This document shows, piece after piece, positions 34,001 to 48,990 of a stretch of DNA of 64,000 bases. The first letter of the stretch is position 1. Every line of letters begins with the position of its first letter. The DNA is taken from positions 286,501 to 350,500 of the forward strand of contig JAODUO010000433.1 of assembly GCA_025642075.2 (NCBI GenBank), given 5' to 3'. A program made the translations under genes and the position numbers. The notes under the pieces were generated by a model. It was not told the origin of the DNA. It did not search any database and worked only from the letters and a program-made list of their open reading frames with translations. The DNA comes from Ridgeia piscesae (lineage: Eukaryota; Annelida; Polychaeta; Sabellida; Siboglinidae).

Positions 34001-37000
34001 TCAGGGCAATGCTGCCTTTTCACTGTAACACTGTTACGCTCTCAGGTCAAGGCATGACTCACTCCTCTTGCTCTCTTGCTCTCTCTCAGCATACCCTCAC
34101 ACAGGAAGGTCTCACACTGTGAGAGTCTGCTGAATGGAGTCTGGGTATTTCCCATACATGTATTGGGTAATGGGCCTACCTTGAAGTACTCAGCTCCTGT
34201 CTTACTGCCAGCTGCAGATTCAGCTGTGAAGCCATCAAAGGCTCACATCTGTCAGTGCACCTCTGCCTGCTGATATCTGTGGTGTTGGCTCACTTCATCA
34301 GTAAAGTTGCCATTACATGTATAGCAGTTGATGTAGTTTCTGTTCATGAATGTATACATTTGTAACTTCTAAGTGTGTAATGCATGAGTGAATGTATCAC
34401 GTGTGATTCTGTAATGTGCATCATGTGTTTTGCATTATGTTGTATATGATATGGGTTTTGTTGACTACCGGTAGTATAATTTGTTAAAGCATTAAAAACA
34501 TTCAGGTTTTCTTATTTTAAATAGGTGCTTTATTACAGCAGGTCAAAACTAATTAAATAAATACAACATACATTATACATTTATAATCATATCTTTTCAT
34601 GGAGACTGTTTAAACTATTACTTGATATTCAGGCATTACTTTGTATAATTAAAATCCGATCCTGTCAAGAAATTGACACAACCCAGGTGGTATGTGTGTC
34701 TGTGTGTGAATTGTGCTCTTTCGTAGACACATGTGTAATGGCACAGGTACATACAGGACTATGGTTGTGTCTAGTGGAAATGTCAGCAGGCCTATGGATC
34801 TATTTATAGAACTCAGAAGGCTGTCTGCCAATGACTGCCATAGGTGTAGCTTACTGCTTCTGAGAGTGCCTTTTACACTTCTTGAGTAACATTATATTCC
34901 TTTGCCCGGGTAATGCCAGTGGTCATTGTTCGTAAGCCTGGTGTGACAGCGATTACATTGATACAATTACGTGAGTCCTGTAGGCTGTCTAGTGTATTAT
35001 GGACAGTAGTTGCCAGGATCAGTGGCCACAACAGATGGTTTCTTATGTACTGCGTTGTTAGTCTAAAGCAGGCTCATCAATCAATGGCACTACCATTGTC
35101 AGCACTCCATTGTACAATAACTCATCCAGGGATCATGTCAACTCAGTGTATGGTGTGTGCATGTGTGTACATGGCAGTGCATGTGCGTGCGTGCGTGTGC
35201 TCACATGCTATTTTTAATTATCAATATGGGTGTAGTAATTTAAACCGTAGTATAAAATGCGCAGTCACAATACAGACATAACTTCTTGTAATCCAGTAAT
35301 TATTCAAGATCAAAATCAATATATGCATGTTGCTGTTTACATTTTATTTGCTAGAACAGACTCTCAATGGAGGGATCCAGTTTCAAATGTTTGGAAGTGC
35401 TGTCATAAAAGTTATATATCAGAGCTTCGGCAAGTTAACTCACTGTATGATGCTGGACAGTTCACTGAATTGTATAGATAGAGGTGGGTGTAATTGTGAG
35501 AATAAATAGACTTTTTTGTGCTGTATTCGGTAAAGCCTGTATAATTATAGCATCACTGAATCCCGCAAGATAAAATAAGTAACTTGTAAAACCCTTTGAT
35601 GTAACTTACCAACTAGCTAGATCTACTGCACCATGTAGGCCTACAAGCATATACCGTGTATTGTTTTCAGGGTGCAGTGTTTTCTTCTATTGCTTTGGGT
35701 CAGTTTTGCATAAAAGGAAATATAATTCTTACTATTACAACTAAATCCAATTCCTCTGTTTATGACAGGATTACAGGTTGCAATTTGGATGTAACGAAAA
35801 TGGAGGCATTAGTTAATTAGTATCATAACATGTGTTGCTTCCTGGTGGCTCAAATAGTTGTTAAAGTCCAGATAACTGATTAATATTATGCAATGTGGTG
35901 GAAGGGAGGTGGGAGTTATTTCCTTGTTTACATTCCCACACAGTAATCAAGCAGAACCCATCCTACTGTACACTGTGCAGGAACATCTGTGTGGAAGTGG
36001 GTCAGAGACAGATGTGGAAGGGGGGCTGACTAGGAGAATGCTGGGGAAATACCTTGAGCAACTTAATGGTGAGCACTGAGTTATGGTCTAGTACGTTCAG
36101 TGCGAGTCACATGATCATGCAATGAGTGAGGTGCCAAGATGTAGGTGTCTGCAGTAGCAGCATTAGTAGATAGCAACTCTGTTACATTGCACCTGGTTTA
36201 CCATCATTATGGAAGAAAACTCCTGAACTTAGAATTACTACGGAAGAAACTAAGACTACTTCATAGTTGGTAGGCAGGATATCAAGCACTTTAATGTATA
36301 AAAATGCATACATGTATTTTGAATGGTATTTTCTTTTGAGTCTTGTCCTTATGTTTGAGCAGTAAGGTAAAAAATGATTAAACCATCTGATGGCTAATTA
36401 CGAGGTGGTCAACAAACCTTTGTGATTCCTAACTGATGAACTCATATCAGACATAGTTATAGGATTCTGAAATGGTTGAACACTTAAATGTAATTTTAAG
36501 TTACCAACTTATGATGATGAATCATCATAATACCCAGTGGTGAACACCTACACGTCACACCAGCCGTGAGAACTGATTTACCCAAGTACGTAGAGTGCTC
36601 AGTTCCTGGAGATGGTTGCCAGGGAAATGGAGAGCAACTTGCACAGTTTCCTAGAAGACCTCTAGCCAGTTTCTTTTGCATGTAAAAACTCCCCTGAGTA
36701 GAGCATGTGGTGCATTTTCCACCGGCCTGATATTGGAAACTGGCAGTGAGCTGTGTTCAGTTGACCGATGCCTGTCTGTCATCAGACATTTGTGTCTGGA
36801 AGCAGTTTGCATGCATCAGTTGTGTGAGCTGTAGAAATGTAGATAATAAAGCCTTTCAGCTTTAAATGTATTTCTGGTCATTGAAATTGTATTTTGCCAC
36901 TGAAACACTGCCTGTCTACCAAATAGATATCAGTTTATGTTTTATAATATCGTCTACTTAGAGTTATTCCAGGTTTTGTAGGCAAATGTTCATCTGGATT

Positions 37001-39114
37001 CTGTGCACATTTGTGTTAGTCTAAATCTTATACAAAAACAACTAATATCCTTCTTTTGTTTACCTTGGGGCCAAAACAGCCAGCAGTCAGAAAATAGGCC
37101 AATTTTTGAGTGCAGCACAAGTTGCACAACCAGTATTAGTTACACAGGTGTAATAGCTACTTGTGATTTGTATTTTGTACACGTACATGTGAATGTGATC
37201 CCTCTGTTGACTGCTGTGATAGTGTGCAACAATAGCATTATGAGGAATAGACACAATAGACTTGTGGATAGTGAATATCTGGCCCTGGGTATTTGAATAG
37301 GATGAGGATTACAACCAGTCATCAGGGGACAGTAAGATACTGTCGGTATGATGTCATAGGTGATGTACCATGAAGTGAATATGTATTAGTGTTCATCAAT
37401 TATTAGTCATCATATATTGCATTATTCTGGGGTGTATGATGATTTTTCCAATAATACCCATAGTATGTACCCATGAATAAGCTTCGACTATATTAATGTT
37501 ATGTGTGTTGACATGAAGTATTAGTTTATAAACTAATAAATGAGATATATGTATATAGGCCATTCTGAAGATGACTTTCTTGTTGACACTACCAGTTGTT
37601 CAGAACTTGTAGTCACAGACTCCCAGTAGTGGAATGAGTTGTGACCTGGCTTGGATGAAGTAGAGATAACAGCAATGTCAGTGCAGTCAGCATCCAGTGA
37701 TGAGAGTGCCTGTATCAGCATCACCTGTGGATGTATGTCTAGATATATGTCTAGACGGAAACATCGTCAGTATGTAGGAGGAATGCTACTACCAATATTT
37801 ATCTCATTCTCCAGAAGCTAACTTGAATAAATCAGCTGCAAGTTTTGGTGATAGGTAATGAATTATAGATGGTAGAGTAAATAAATAATTAATTGGCAAT
37901 GAGAACACTATGATTAGTAATTTAGCATTATTATCATATAATTAATATTATATTATCCGTAGCAAAAATGCTCCATACCCACATGTATGGTGCTACATTC
38001 GCATAGACAGTTTCCAAGAGCATAATTTGTAAATAATTTTTCTTGTGACATGATTGTCAACATAACACGTGCTTGACTTACTAAGACTTAGTCCCTCCTG
38101 TTCCTTTTGGGACATCGGGCGATGAGCGTTCGCCGTCTGGAATGACCTTTCGCAATTGTTTTGGCATCATTCCAGTTGATTTTCATTTCTGCCAGAACTT
38201 CAGTTCTTTAAATGTCTTGCGCCGGGTCTTAGTCGGCCTTCCTGCTGCCACCTTCAGGCACTCACTCCATCACAATGTGTGCTGTCCAATCTCTTGATAT
38301 GTCCAACCAGTCTTCGACACTTGACATGTAGACTGTCCCTCTATTTGGTGGATTGATCGTATTATTCAGAATGAGATGTAAAGTCGTTAACAATCAGTAT
38401 CCAATTCCAATTTCCATCCAGCATAAACCCTACACCATTATAAACAATTCCTAAAAACGATGTAAACATTTCCTGATGGTTGTCGATAAATCCCTGAAAG
38501 TGTGGTATCAAGCGGGAAACGTTGCCATACCACACGTGTACAAACATGCTCAAATGTTAGTTAAATTACTTAAATATAAACATATATGTCTCCTGTCCTC
38601 AGGTTGTACATGTCACCGCGGCGGCCGTCTCCTGCCCAGAAGAGCGTCAGTCCATACAAGTGGGTGAGACAAGACTTTGAGAGTCCGAGTGTGGATGTGG
38701 AGACGTGCAAGCGACGGCTACTCTTTAAGCTGGATGACCTGGCTCGAGGAGGTGAGACCCACACTGTGTAGGCTTGTGTCTGAAGCAACCAAGTATTTAG
38801 TGTGTTTAACTGTGATCTGTTGTTCTCTTTTTGCCAGGGCTGTATATCGGGTTAGTCTGATCTTGATGCTGGTCGTTGATTTATGATTTCTTTACTTCCC
38901 TCTTATCTTTGTTGCATTGCTGTCTCCATCAAACATCTCCAAATATTTATTGTATGATTTAATTTACTTTGGAGCATAAATTTGTCGATGAGTGTGACGT
39001 TTCGACCCGTCAGCTACGGACCTTGTTCACGTAATGGTGTCACATGTGTTGGCTCAGATTTTGGTGGGATAATTTGGTATCCCTGGTCTCTGTTCATGGT
39101 AGGGGCTCTCTGTT

Positions 39115-39161
<47 letters not shown>

Positions 39162-42100
39162 ATTCAGTTTTCTCTTGTACCAGTCGTACTCATCGACAAA
39201 TGTATGCTCCAAAGTAAGTTAAATCATACAATAAACCATTCTTGGAGCCACGAACAATATATTCAGAATCTCCAAACATATTTTTCACTCACATTCTCCA
39301 CTCTCCCAATCCCTGAGAATATCACTACACAATCCCCCTATCACAGCCTGTGTTTTCTTTGTCTCCTTTGACTTTCTATCGTTTGGACATCTGCATTTTT
39401 GGCTAACCACAAATTGTTCCAGGACATTCATTTTGTCGTACTAATCACAACTGGCAAAACGTCCCATTTTGGTCACACATGGATGATCAGTATTTAAATC
39501 TACATAAATTCGCCTATTCCATTATCGTATCCACAAAATATCTCAGGAGCAGGACACACATGTCTGTTAAATAATAATAAATTGTAATTACTTGTACTAA
39601 TACTTTGTCCGACATTCATTTGCATGTTTTGTTGACATTCTGTCTGCACTGTTTTTTGTTGTGATAAAAACACAGGGTGCATTGAGAATTATAAACTGGC
39701 AGATGTTATGTTGCTTATGTAATGTGTGTATAAACACTGTTGACCAATATGATTAATTACTGTTCACAGGGCACAGGGCTTTATGCAGGACCAAATTATT
39801 ACCAGTAACACATGTTTTGGTGGACACATGGATGTTAACTGCTAAGCCAGTTTACAACATTTCAAATGAGTCTGATGACCTGAAATGGACTACAAACGTG
39901 ACACCATTTACACTCACTTCTAAGGCATAACTGACAATATCTATGGTTTTGGAAGACCTTTTTTGCTCCTTAATTTTTTTGCCTGACGTGTCTCTGCATA
40001 AAGCTATGACAGGGCATTATCTTTGGTGTAACTTGACGTAAATCATAGTCCTAAAGTCCTGTGGTTGTGAGAAGGCTGTGGGTGAATGTGTTTGCGTGGA
40101 CTGTTGCAGTGCGAGGAGCCTACAGCAAGAACCAGACGATGGCGACCAGCTCCTCCTCCCCCTCCATGGCACCCCGGGACAACAGTCCCAGAGCCACTCC
40201 CACCAGCAGCAATGGCCGAGTCCCGTCCATGCGACACGTACACTCCGCCTCAGGTCAGTCACATATAGGGGGCGCTGTAGTGCGATTGGAAGAACATTGC
40301 ATTCTCAGTCTTGATTTGGTATGAAACCTCTTGTTGATATTTCCGAGGACTGTTCACTGTATATTGCCTCAGTTCATCTGAGTGTACAAATGAGTACAAG
40401 ACAGTGGCAGTGGGGGTATGGGTCATCAATAGAGTGTAGTAGTTTCAGCATGGCTGAATACTTCCCAGAGAAGTTGAGTTGATGTTCGACTGGGCATGCC
40501 TGCCAGGGTATGAAGTGCCTAGGACTGGATGTGACCTTTGTAGATAACATCAAAGTGTTCCATTGTTACTTCTGGAATTTACCTGTGCAGAATGGTCCCT
40601 TATCTGTTGTATTGAAAGCACATGCCAGGTGTACTACTTGCTGGACATGTGTCCAGTTTGTTAGATACCTTCTGTCAGTGTCCAGGACTGTGTAATTCAA
40701 GAGTCAGGTTAACCTTAGAGTCATTTACCTGTCCTGTTGTCTCTGGGTTAAGCCCTTGCCCCAGTGGTTCAGCAGTCGGCTAATGATAGGTTATGGAAGA
40801 GTTAGTAGAGCTCTATCAGTTAATTATAGGTTATGTTATGTTGTGTGCTGGGTCATACTCCTCCTTCAGGACATGTGAGCGGGCAACAGTAACCTTTGGG
40901 GGATTGTAGTTATATTTTACACTGGAGTTTACATTACAACTCACTATTGTTTTGACATCTGTGCCAGCTGTGATTACATAACTACTTTGGCAGTTGCAAT
41001 TTGCCCTGCCATGCCTTTCTTCCCCAGGGTTCCAGGCAATTGTTCTGTTCTAATTGTTGTCTCTTTTGTGTGTCACTTTTCTCTGGGCACAGTAAGCAGA
41101 TGTGTTTCAAGATGGCATCTTAGGGCAGATTTATTTATTGTTAATATGCACAGGTTTATTCAGTGTCTGGCTGAATATATGCCTTGTATCTTTCCTTGGG
41201 AAGGTTTCCGATTTTGATCTTTTGTAGTGCAAAACCCTGGGGCATCACGCACTAGGCCACTAGGTGTGTCACTGTAAACCGATGTATTGTTAGCTTCCCA
41301 TGGCAGTGGCTTAGTTTATTTAGAAGATTTAAAAAAATCTTATTTTGAACAACACTGAATGTGAAAAGGAAGAATCTTTAGATAGTGTTGGATTGTTGAG
41401 ATCACTGCATGTACACAGAAGTGACAGCTCAGTAGATGCTGTAAGTTACATATCCCACACATTTGAGGTGCAGGTGTCAACAGGTAAACGTTATTTTAGT
41501 TGAGTTGGTCATGTGCAGGATATCACGTTGGGGTGAGGTACTCAAAGTCTGATGCTAGTTGAGGGTACATTGAAATGTTTCCCTAGGTGTAAAGTTGCTA
41601 TTTCGCGCAGTGCATTTTCTGATGCATTTTTATTTTGCAACATATTCAGCGTTGGCAAGTGGTACAAAATGATGCCACAAAGACACATACATTTCTGCAA
41701 CATTGCAAAGTTTGTAGCGATTATTTTAGTCATTATTTCAGTCGTTCAGATCAAGTCAGGAAGCACCTGTTACAATTAACGCTATTGAACAACGTTAATG
41801 CTATGGACATCATAATTGATTCAGATCGTCTGAAGTCATTAAAGACATCTATTAATCTGTTGCGACTGATGATTTTCCTTGTTATCTCGATAAAGTGAGG
41901 CATTCCAATAATCTGTTGTTGAAACTGGGTGATATTGACAATTTAGACACAAGTGTCAAAGTGTTGAGACTTGGAGAAATGAACTTATGTAGTTTCACTT
42001 GTGTTGTGTGCATCTCTTGTAACTCATCCATCCCTCTCTCTCCCTCACTGCTAGGCCTGAGGAGACGTAAGTACCTTTTATCAGCTTCTTTAAAATATGT

Positions 42101-45100
42101 CTATGCAGTTTCAATGCTGAAAATTCAAGTGTAATATTATAATAGTTAAAGTTGTTTGCCTAGTGTACATTTATTCAGTCTCATCATGACACAAACAAAT
42201 TATTATTAAAGTAGTATAATATTATGATTGCTCCATAAAAGAATATAATTATAACACATTGTTATAGTTGAAGTTGTTTACCAAGTATACATTTATTAAA
42301 TCTCATGACTGATGACTGATCTGTTTAGAAATATAATTACCATAAGCCGTTGGTCCGTACTGTCTGGTATCTACCCCAGGGAAGTAACAGATCTCAGGCA
42401 GGGAAATGGAAGAAACCTGTCCTGTAGTCACTGAACTGTGATCTCATTCTAAAAACTCCCAGCGTTAATGTCCAAAAAAGTACCAGTTAATAAATTAGTA
42501 CAAGTTGAGGGGAATCGTTGATAATCATCAGGCTTTCTCAACCATGTGCAATCTGAGGATTGAAGCTTTTGATGGTAAGCTGGTTAAAATAACTTGTATT
42601 AGACTATTAGTACACATTCAAAGAGACATCTACCCCAGGTAGTTGCAATTTAAATATGAATTACACATATGATAAAAGGGCGGACGCGCGTGATTCACTG
42701 GGTCGCACTATTGTAACTAACATATTGTGTGCCTGGTTGCCTGTAGCCCTGCGCTGGAGAAAGGTGCCTGTGTACAGATGTAAGCAGTGTAGATGTTGTC
42801 AGCTTCCTCTCTTGTTGCTAGAGGCAGTGTGTGCCACGGCTTGGAGCCATTTATTTATTTATTATGTCACATCAACTCTGCAGACTGCATTGTGCAAGTG
42901 TGATGAAATGCACATGTGTGCACGTGTAATGATATATGCATGCTTCACTTGTTTTTTCTTAATGTGCGACAGGCAGTTTTGTTGTTGTTGCAGCAGTTAT
43001 GTCATTGGTCACTGTGTTTGTAAGCTCTACACTCATTTGTGTCATCAGATTGTCATCTTTGAGATGATTGACATTTCTTTTTCGTTCTTTGACATTTGAA
43101 ATACTTTTGTGAAGAACGACACTAGACAAAGTTAATATTCTCAGTCAACCTGACACTGACAGGAGTTAGTTGTTTTACTAGTTGCTTTTGTGTATGCTAG
43201 TGTATTATTGCAATGATAAAATCAATAAATATGCTGAGTAATTATGCTGATATCAATAAATATCTGGATTCGTAAAGAATGCAATTTCCGCTTGATCTAA
43301 TTAAGGTTAATTTTAGCACATCAGGTCATTCTCAGAAGTACAAATGCCAGAAATCTCCACAGATCCTTTTGTTATGATGTAGGAAAACTATATTGAACTT
43401 TGTTGAATTAGCATCAGCATGTGTACCGGGCATGTATCTTATTATTTTATGTCTTTCAAAGAAATGATAATTCTTTTTGATAACATTATTTATGATAACT
43501 GACATTTCATATTACACGGCTGATGACACCGTCACTGTAAGACAAAGGACCCACAGTGACATTGCACCGAGTGTTTCCGACCACGTCACTGTATTATTTC
43601 TTTCACAGCTTGTAAATGTGTTTTACAGACGTGAGTCATTGTGTGGCTGCCTCCAGTTGCCTGTTTACTAGAGATGTTGAGTGGCTGCCTTGTGTGCCTA
43701 CTGAATGTATGTCCAATGGTTGTGACACTAACTTCTTAAGCATGGCCCTCACATTGCTTTCTTTGTTCCGTGCTTTGTTTATTGTCGTGGTGGCCAGTGC
43801 CACGACTGTTGTTTTACTCACAGAACAATGAAAAGCACATCTGTGCCAATGTATCTAACTGGTTACATTTGTGGTTGGCTAGATTCAGACAGTAGTGTTT
43901 GAGGTGTCCATTTGGTCATCTGTTCAGTTTTGTCATATGTCCCATTGGTCATGTAAGAATTGTTATGCCTATATCTAATTGGTCACGTGTCAGTTTGGTC
44001 ATGTCAGAATTCAGATTGGTTATGTGGGCAGTTACTCGTGTTCTGACATTTTCATTTATTTATTGTTCAGAAGCATATGTAACATTTTAAACTGGTTGAA
44101 GAAGTACTTGACTAGATGGTCTAGACTTAGGCATGTCAAACTGGTTGAAGAAGTACTTGACTAGACGGTCTAGACCTAGGCATGTCAAACTGGTTGAAGA
44201 AGTACTTGACTAGACGGTCTAGACCTAGGCATGTCAAACTGGTTGAAGAAGTACTTGACTAGACGGTCTAGACCTAGGCATGTCAAACTGGTTGAAGAAG
44301 TACTTGACTAGACCTAGGCATGTCAAACTGGTTGAAGAAGTACTTGACTAGATGGTCTATACCTAGGCATGTCAACCTGGTTGAAGAAGTACTGATTAGA
44401 CTTAGGCATGTCAAACTGGTTGAAGAAGTACTTTAGTAGACGGTCTAGACCTAGGCATGTCAAACTGGTTGAAATAGTACTGACTAGACTTAGACATGTC
44501 AAACTGGTTGAAGAAGTACTTGATTAGATGGTCTAGATCTAGACATGTCAAACTGGTTGAAGAAGTACTTGACTAGACGGTCTAGACCTAGGTATGTCAA
44601 ACTGGTTGAAGAAGTACTGATTAGACCTAGGCATGTCAAACTGGTTGAAGAAGTACTTGACTAGACTGTCTAGACCTAGGCATGTCAAACTAGTTGAAGA
44701 AGTACTTGACTAGACTGTCTAGACCTAGGTATGTCAAACTGGTTGAAGAAGTACTGATTAGACCTAGGCATGTCAAACTGGTTGAAGAAGTACTTGACTA
44801 GACGGTCTAGACCTAGGTATGTCAAACTGGTTGAAGAAGTACTTGACTAGACTGTCTAGACCTAGGTATGTCAAACTGGTTGAAGAAGTACTTGACTAGA
44901 CCTATGCTGGTGTGGTGTGACATGTGTCCAATTGATCATGTGTCTTAACGGTTTTGTGTCTGATTGGACACGTAATAAATTGGACATGTAAATTGGACAG
45001 TAACCATACCATGACCATGAGTTGTATTGACTTGTTGTGTTGGCCATATTTATGTGACACACTACTAGACACCTGTCATAGCACTGAATGTGTGATTGCG

Positions 45101-46047
45101 ATAACATAGCTATGACCCTCCAGGTTAGACCTATGCAAACCTACATGTGATTTGGACGTGTTCAGTTGATAGTGTGTCCAACTGCACACTAATTGTTCAC
45201 GTGTCAAAATGGTCATGTGTCCAACTAGTCATGAATCTTAATTGATCTGTTTTCTAAATGGATGCTTGTCCAATTGGTGAATGTTATCATACTACCAGTT
45301 AGACACAAGACCAATTATACATGTGACCAATTAGACACATGATGATTTGGACACGTTTCCAGTTGGACATGTAACAGTAACTCTGTTGATATGTTCTGTT
45401 GACCATGTGTCCAGTTGGCCGTGTCTCCGGCTGTCCCCCCCTTGATCACTGTCTCCTGTTGCGTGTGTTTGGATGTCCCATACAACACGTGTGTGAGACC
45501 TGTTGTGACACTGAGTGTGTGACTGTGACACTGACAATCCCTGCTGTGTCCTCAGATGCCCTGGGGGTGAGAGACTCCCCTGACTCCAGCGGAGGGGAGA
45601 ACGATCCCGCCAGCAACTCCCCGGAGCTGTCTGCTGCTCCCAAGTCCCGCATCGACACATCCACATTTACCCGGCCGAAACATGGCGCTGGCAAACGTGG
45701 CGCCATCCTGCAGTATAATTCGGAACTATATAAGCGACAGTCGAGCCCAGGGCCACGCGACACTCCGAGTCCACATGAAAGGGGGATGAGCCCGTGCGCA
45801 GTCCCACACGCCGAACCCCAGCAGAACGGCAACCAGGAGGAGAATGGGAACGAGGATGATAGTAGCGCCCCCATGTGGCACCGACTGGCGGATGTGGAGG
45901 ATGTGCAAGTGATGGCACGGATGCAAGAGGAGAGTACGTATTGATCTTGGAGATACTTCTACTCTTACCACCACTCCCATGTGTGGCTGTGTACGTCACA
46001 GTTTGGAGTCTCCCTTTCTTATACACCTGCTGCAATATTTACACTAC

Positions 46048-46112
<65 letters not shown>

Positions 46113-48616
46113 TAGAGAGAGAGTAATATATAGGAGTTGACTTGTTATAAATAGCTAGTGGACTCATTTGTAATCCATCAAGAATATGTGAATATATATT
46201 AATAATTTTTTTTATCTGATACTATTACAGTATTTGTATATAATTTAAGTCAGTGATTGCTGGGAGCACTCTTGTTTTGTATTTAATGTTTCGGTATTTA
46301 TAATTTTTTTATCAGTTTTGTTGAATGAGGCTGTATCATAGATGTGTCTTCTTGCAGGCCTGCGACAGAGTTTCAGTTCCCCTGCGACTCGTAGAGGTGG
46401 GTACAAACCGCAAAAATACACTGCAGTCTACTTTAGTCAGTTCATTATTTCCGCAGGGTGTCAACATTTTGTTACACTGACGCATTCCAACAAGTTCCAT
46501 ACAGACATTACTAATGTTCTTCTCAGCCATAAGCAATGTTTTAAATGAGACTTTTCGGCCTGACAAATGATGAGTCTTGAGGAGTTGTGTTATTTGGTAA
46601 TCATGAGTTAGACTTTACAGAGGACCTTTTATGCATGGTGACACCCTAGCTATTTCCCAGTTGAAGACAGAAACTAATTGGAAATGGAAATTTGATCCAG
46701 CAAAGAAACAGAAACATAGTAACAATTATTACACCAGCAAATAAAAAAAAAAATATTGACACATTTATATGTTTTGTGGTTGTTATAAATGATTGAAAGT
46801 GTCAGGAAGGCATAATTAGTACTTATCCCGTTTCATAGCAGCTACTTTGTTAATAAATACTATACACTCCTGTTAATAAATATGGTACACTTTCTGTTTC
46901 ATTGCCCATAACCGTCCTCTGCAACCAGGGATGATAACAGTATTCGGTAAATTAATTGTCTTCATCACCATGGCATTCCTCTATGTTTCTTATTGGGAAT
47001 CAATCTCACCTGCCTAACACTCAAGGGTGAGACATTTTAATGGTAATACAATGTATGGAGCAGTATTCCTCAAACAAAAACTTGATATAAAAATAACAGG
47101 CAAAACACTATCAGTGCATTGTTTTTAAAGCAATGGATGTTATGGATTATATCTTAATCAGTTACGACGAGAAGACAAAATGAGAACGCATAAAGTGTGG
47201 AAGCCACAAGTACCCTGAGATGTATGCGAGCATTTGTTCCCGTAGCCCTGCCCCGAGGTCTGGCCAAGTCAACAGCAAGTGGCCTGAGCAGTCTGCTACA
47301 TGACAACGCAGAGGTCAGCTCATCGTCCACTCACAGCTCCAATCGGTCCAGTCCAGGCAGGTTTGACTGTAAGTACACCACCCAACACACAGCATTGTGT
47401 TGCCATGGCAACGAGACTAGATAACGCACATCGGAACTTGGTAATTTCTAGAAATGTCTGTCTTTGTAACTTGTCCTCTTTACTTAATTATTTACTCAGT
47501 TTGGATTATGTTTGATCACAGACGATATGTGATAGAACGATCACACTCAGCATTTCTAGATTTGTCCTAAATTAGTTAATTATACAATACTTTGAACTGT
47601 CTCATAAAAAATAGTATATTATTGTCTGTAAAGGTGTTATAGCTTCTATATTATAATGAAAACGATATACTTGTGTAAATCGTTTGGCTGTGTTGTTAAT
47701 AAGAAATCACTAAGCATTGCTGAATGTGCCCTTGCAACTAATATATGTGTCAACCTATCACTGTGGTTCGTAAAATTTTAAATAGTTGTGTGTTTTGTCA
47801 TTAAGCTTTTACACACATGATTTTATGTTCATGAATATTTCAAAGATAAATAGATTACCCCCCGGGTAGTTTCATAACAAATTCAATTTTGATTTTTTTA
47901 TACAAGGGATGTTTTTGTCTATACATATTTTATGCGTTTTCTATATATACGTTTTCTTCTGTATATATGAAGTTTTATGTATTTCCATAAGTTCAGTAAT
48001 TTTCTTTGTGCCTTTTTGACCACTTTACTACACATTAGGAGGATGTGTGATATTGTGTCTATGCCTTGAATGTCCATCATGTTTGTTGACCACAGCTGAC
48101 ATGGGCTATGCAGCACTGCGGCGGTCAAGCAACAGTCTGGCATCTGGGAGTTCACACTCCAACAGTCCGCCGGACAGTCCCTATGGCAGTCAGATGCTTG
48201 ACCGACGGCCACAGTGTAAGTCTTGGCTCACTTTTCTGTGACAGTCGTGATAATGTGAGTGAGTCACTGTTGTTGGGTGTTGTTTAGTAATGTGTAGGTA
48301 GAACGTAGACAGTGAAAGTCGAGACGGAGTTGGCTGTAGCAAACCTGTGGTCAAGGACTAGTTTGATGCTGAGTGTAAGGGCAGTAGTTTCTTGTCAGTT
48401 ACATGACAGAGTGTTCTGGGTCACGCGGGACGTTGTGATGTCCAGATAGTGGTTACAGTTTGAAATGAACTGGTGCCATTTGACCGCATGTAAATGTTTG
48501 CTACCCACTGAATGTTTGATGAAAGGCACTGCTATAGAAGTATCACAGTTACCATAGTGACCGGGAGGTTTCGTTTTCTGAAATGTTAGGACGTACTATA
48601 TATATTCTTTTAATTT

Positions 48617-48663
<47 letters not shown>

Positions 48664-48929
48664 ATATATATTAGTATAAATATATATATATAGTGTATAT
48701 ATATATTAGTATAAATATATATATAGTGTAAATATATATATATATACATAAATTGTAAATAAATATATATATATATTCGAAAAGAACTAATAATAAATAG
48801 TACAATGGTAGGTTTCGTTTTCTGAAAATATGAGATGTACTATTTATTTATTCAATAACTGTATATATATATATACTACAATATATCACAGGCTGCATTA
48901 CTTACATTGTAAATACACACACACATATA

Positions 48930-48990
<61 letters not shown>

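Larger units (their letters stand above)
28023..38602. other. SLAIN intron 1 (10.6 kb)
   Basis: No coding exon needed: exon 1 and exon 2 join in phase at a conserved site. It contains the pogo-like element with nested MITE (28496-30176) and a LINE remnant (about 38095-38345). The remaining AT-rich sequence shows nothing I can name. Confidence 0.65.
38752..42054. other. SLAIN introns 2 and 3
   Basis: Intron 38752-40109 holds the 48-bp-armed palindromic element (38946-39235) with an internal (AT)n tract. Intron 40254-42054 has a diverged repeat copy near 40450-40515 related to 14025-14090. No other exon recognised. Confidence 0.55.
42067..45555. other. SLAIN intron 4
   Basis: Holds the 49-bp minisatellite (44080-44905) embedded in a zone of degenerate TCATGTGTCCAATTGG-like repeats (43895-45430). 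The part 42067-43894 shows nothing recognisable. Confidence 0.6.

Noticed and set aside
44080..44905. Possible CRISPR-like array
   Set aside because: Units are contiguous with no unique spacers; a minisatellite in an animal intron.
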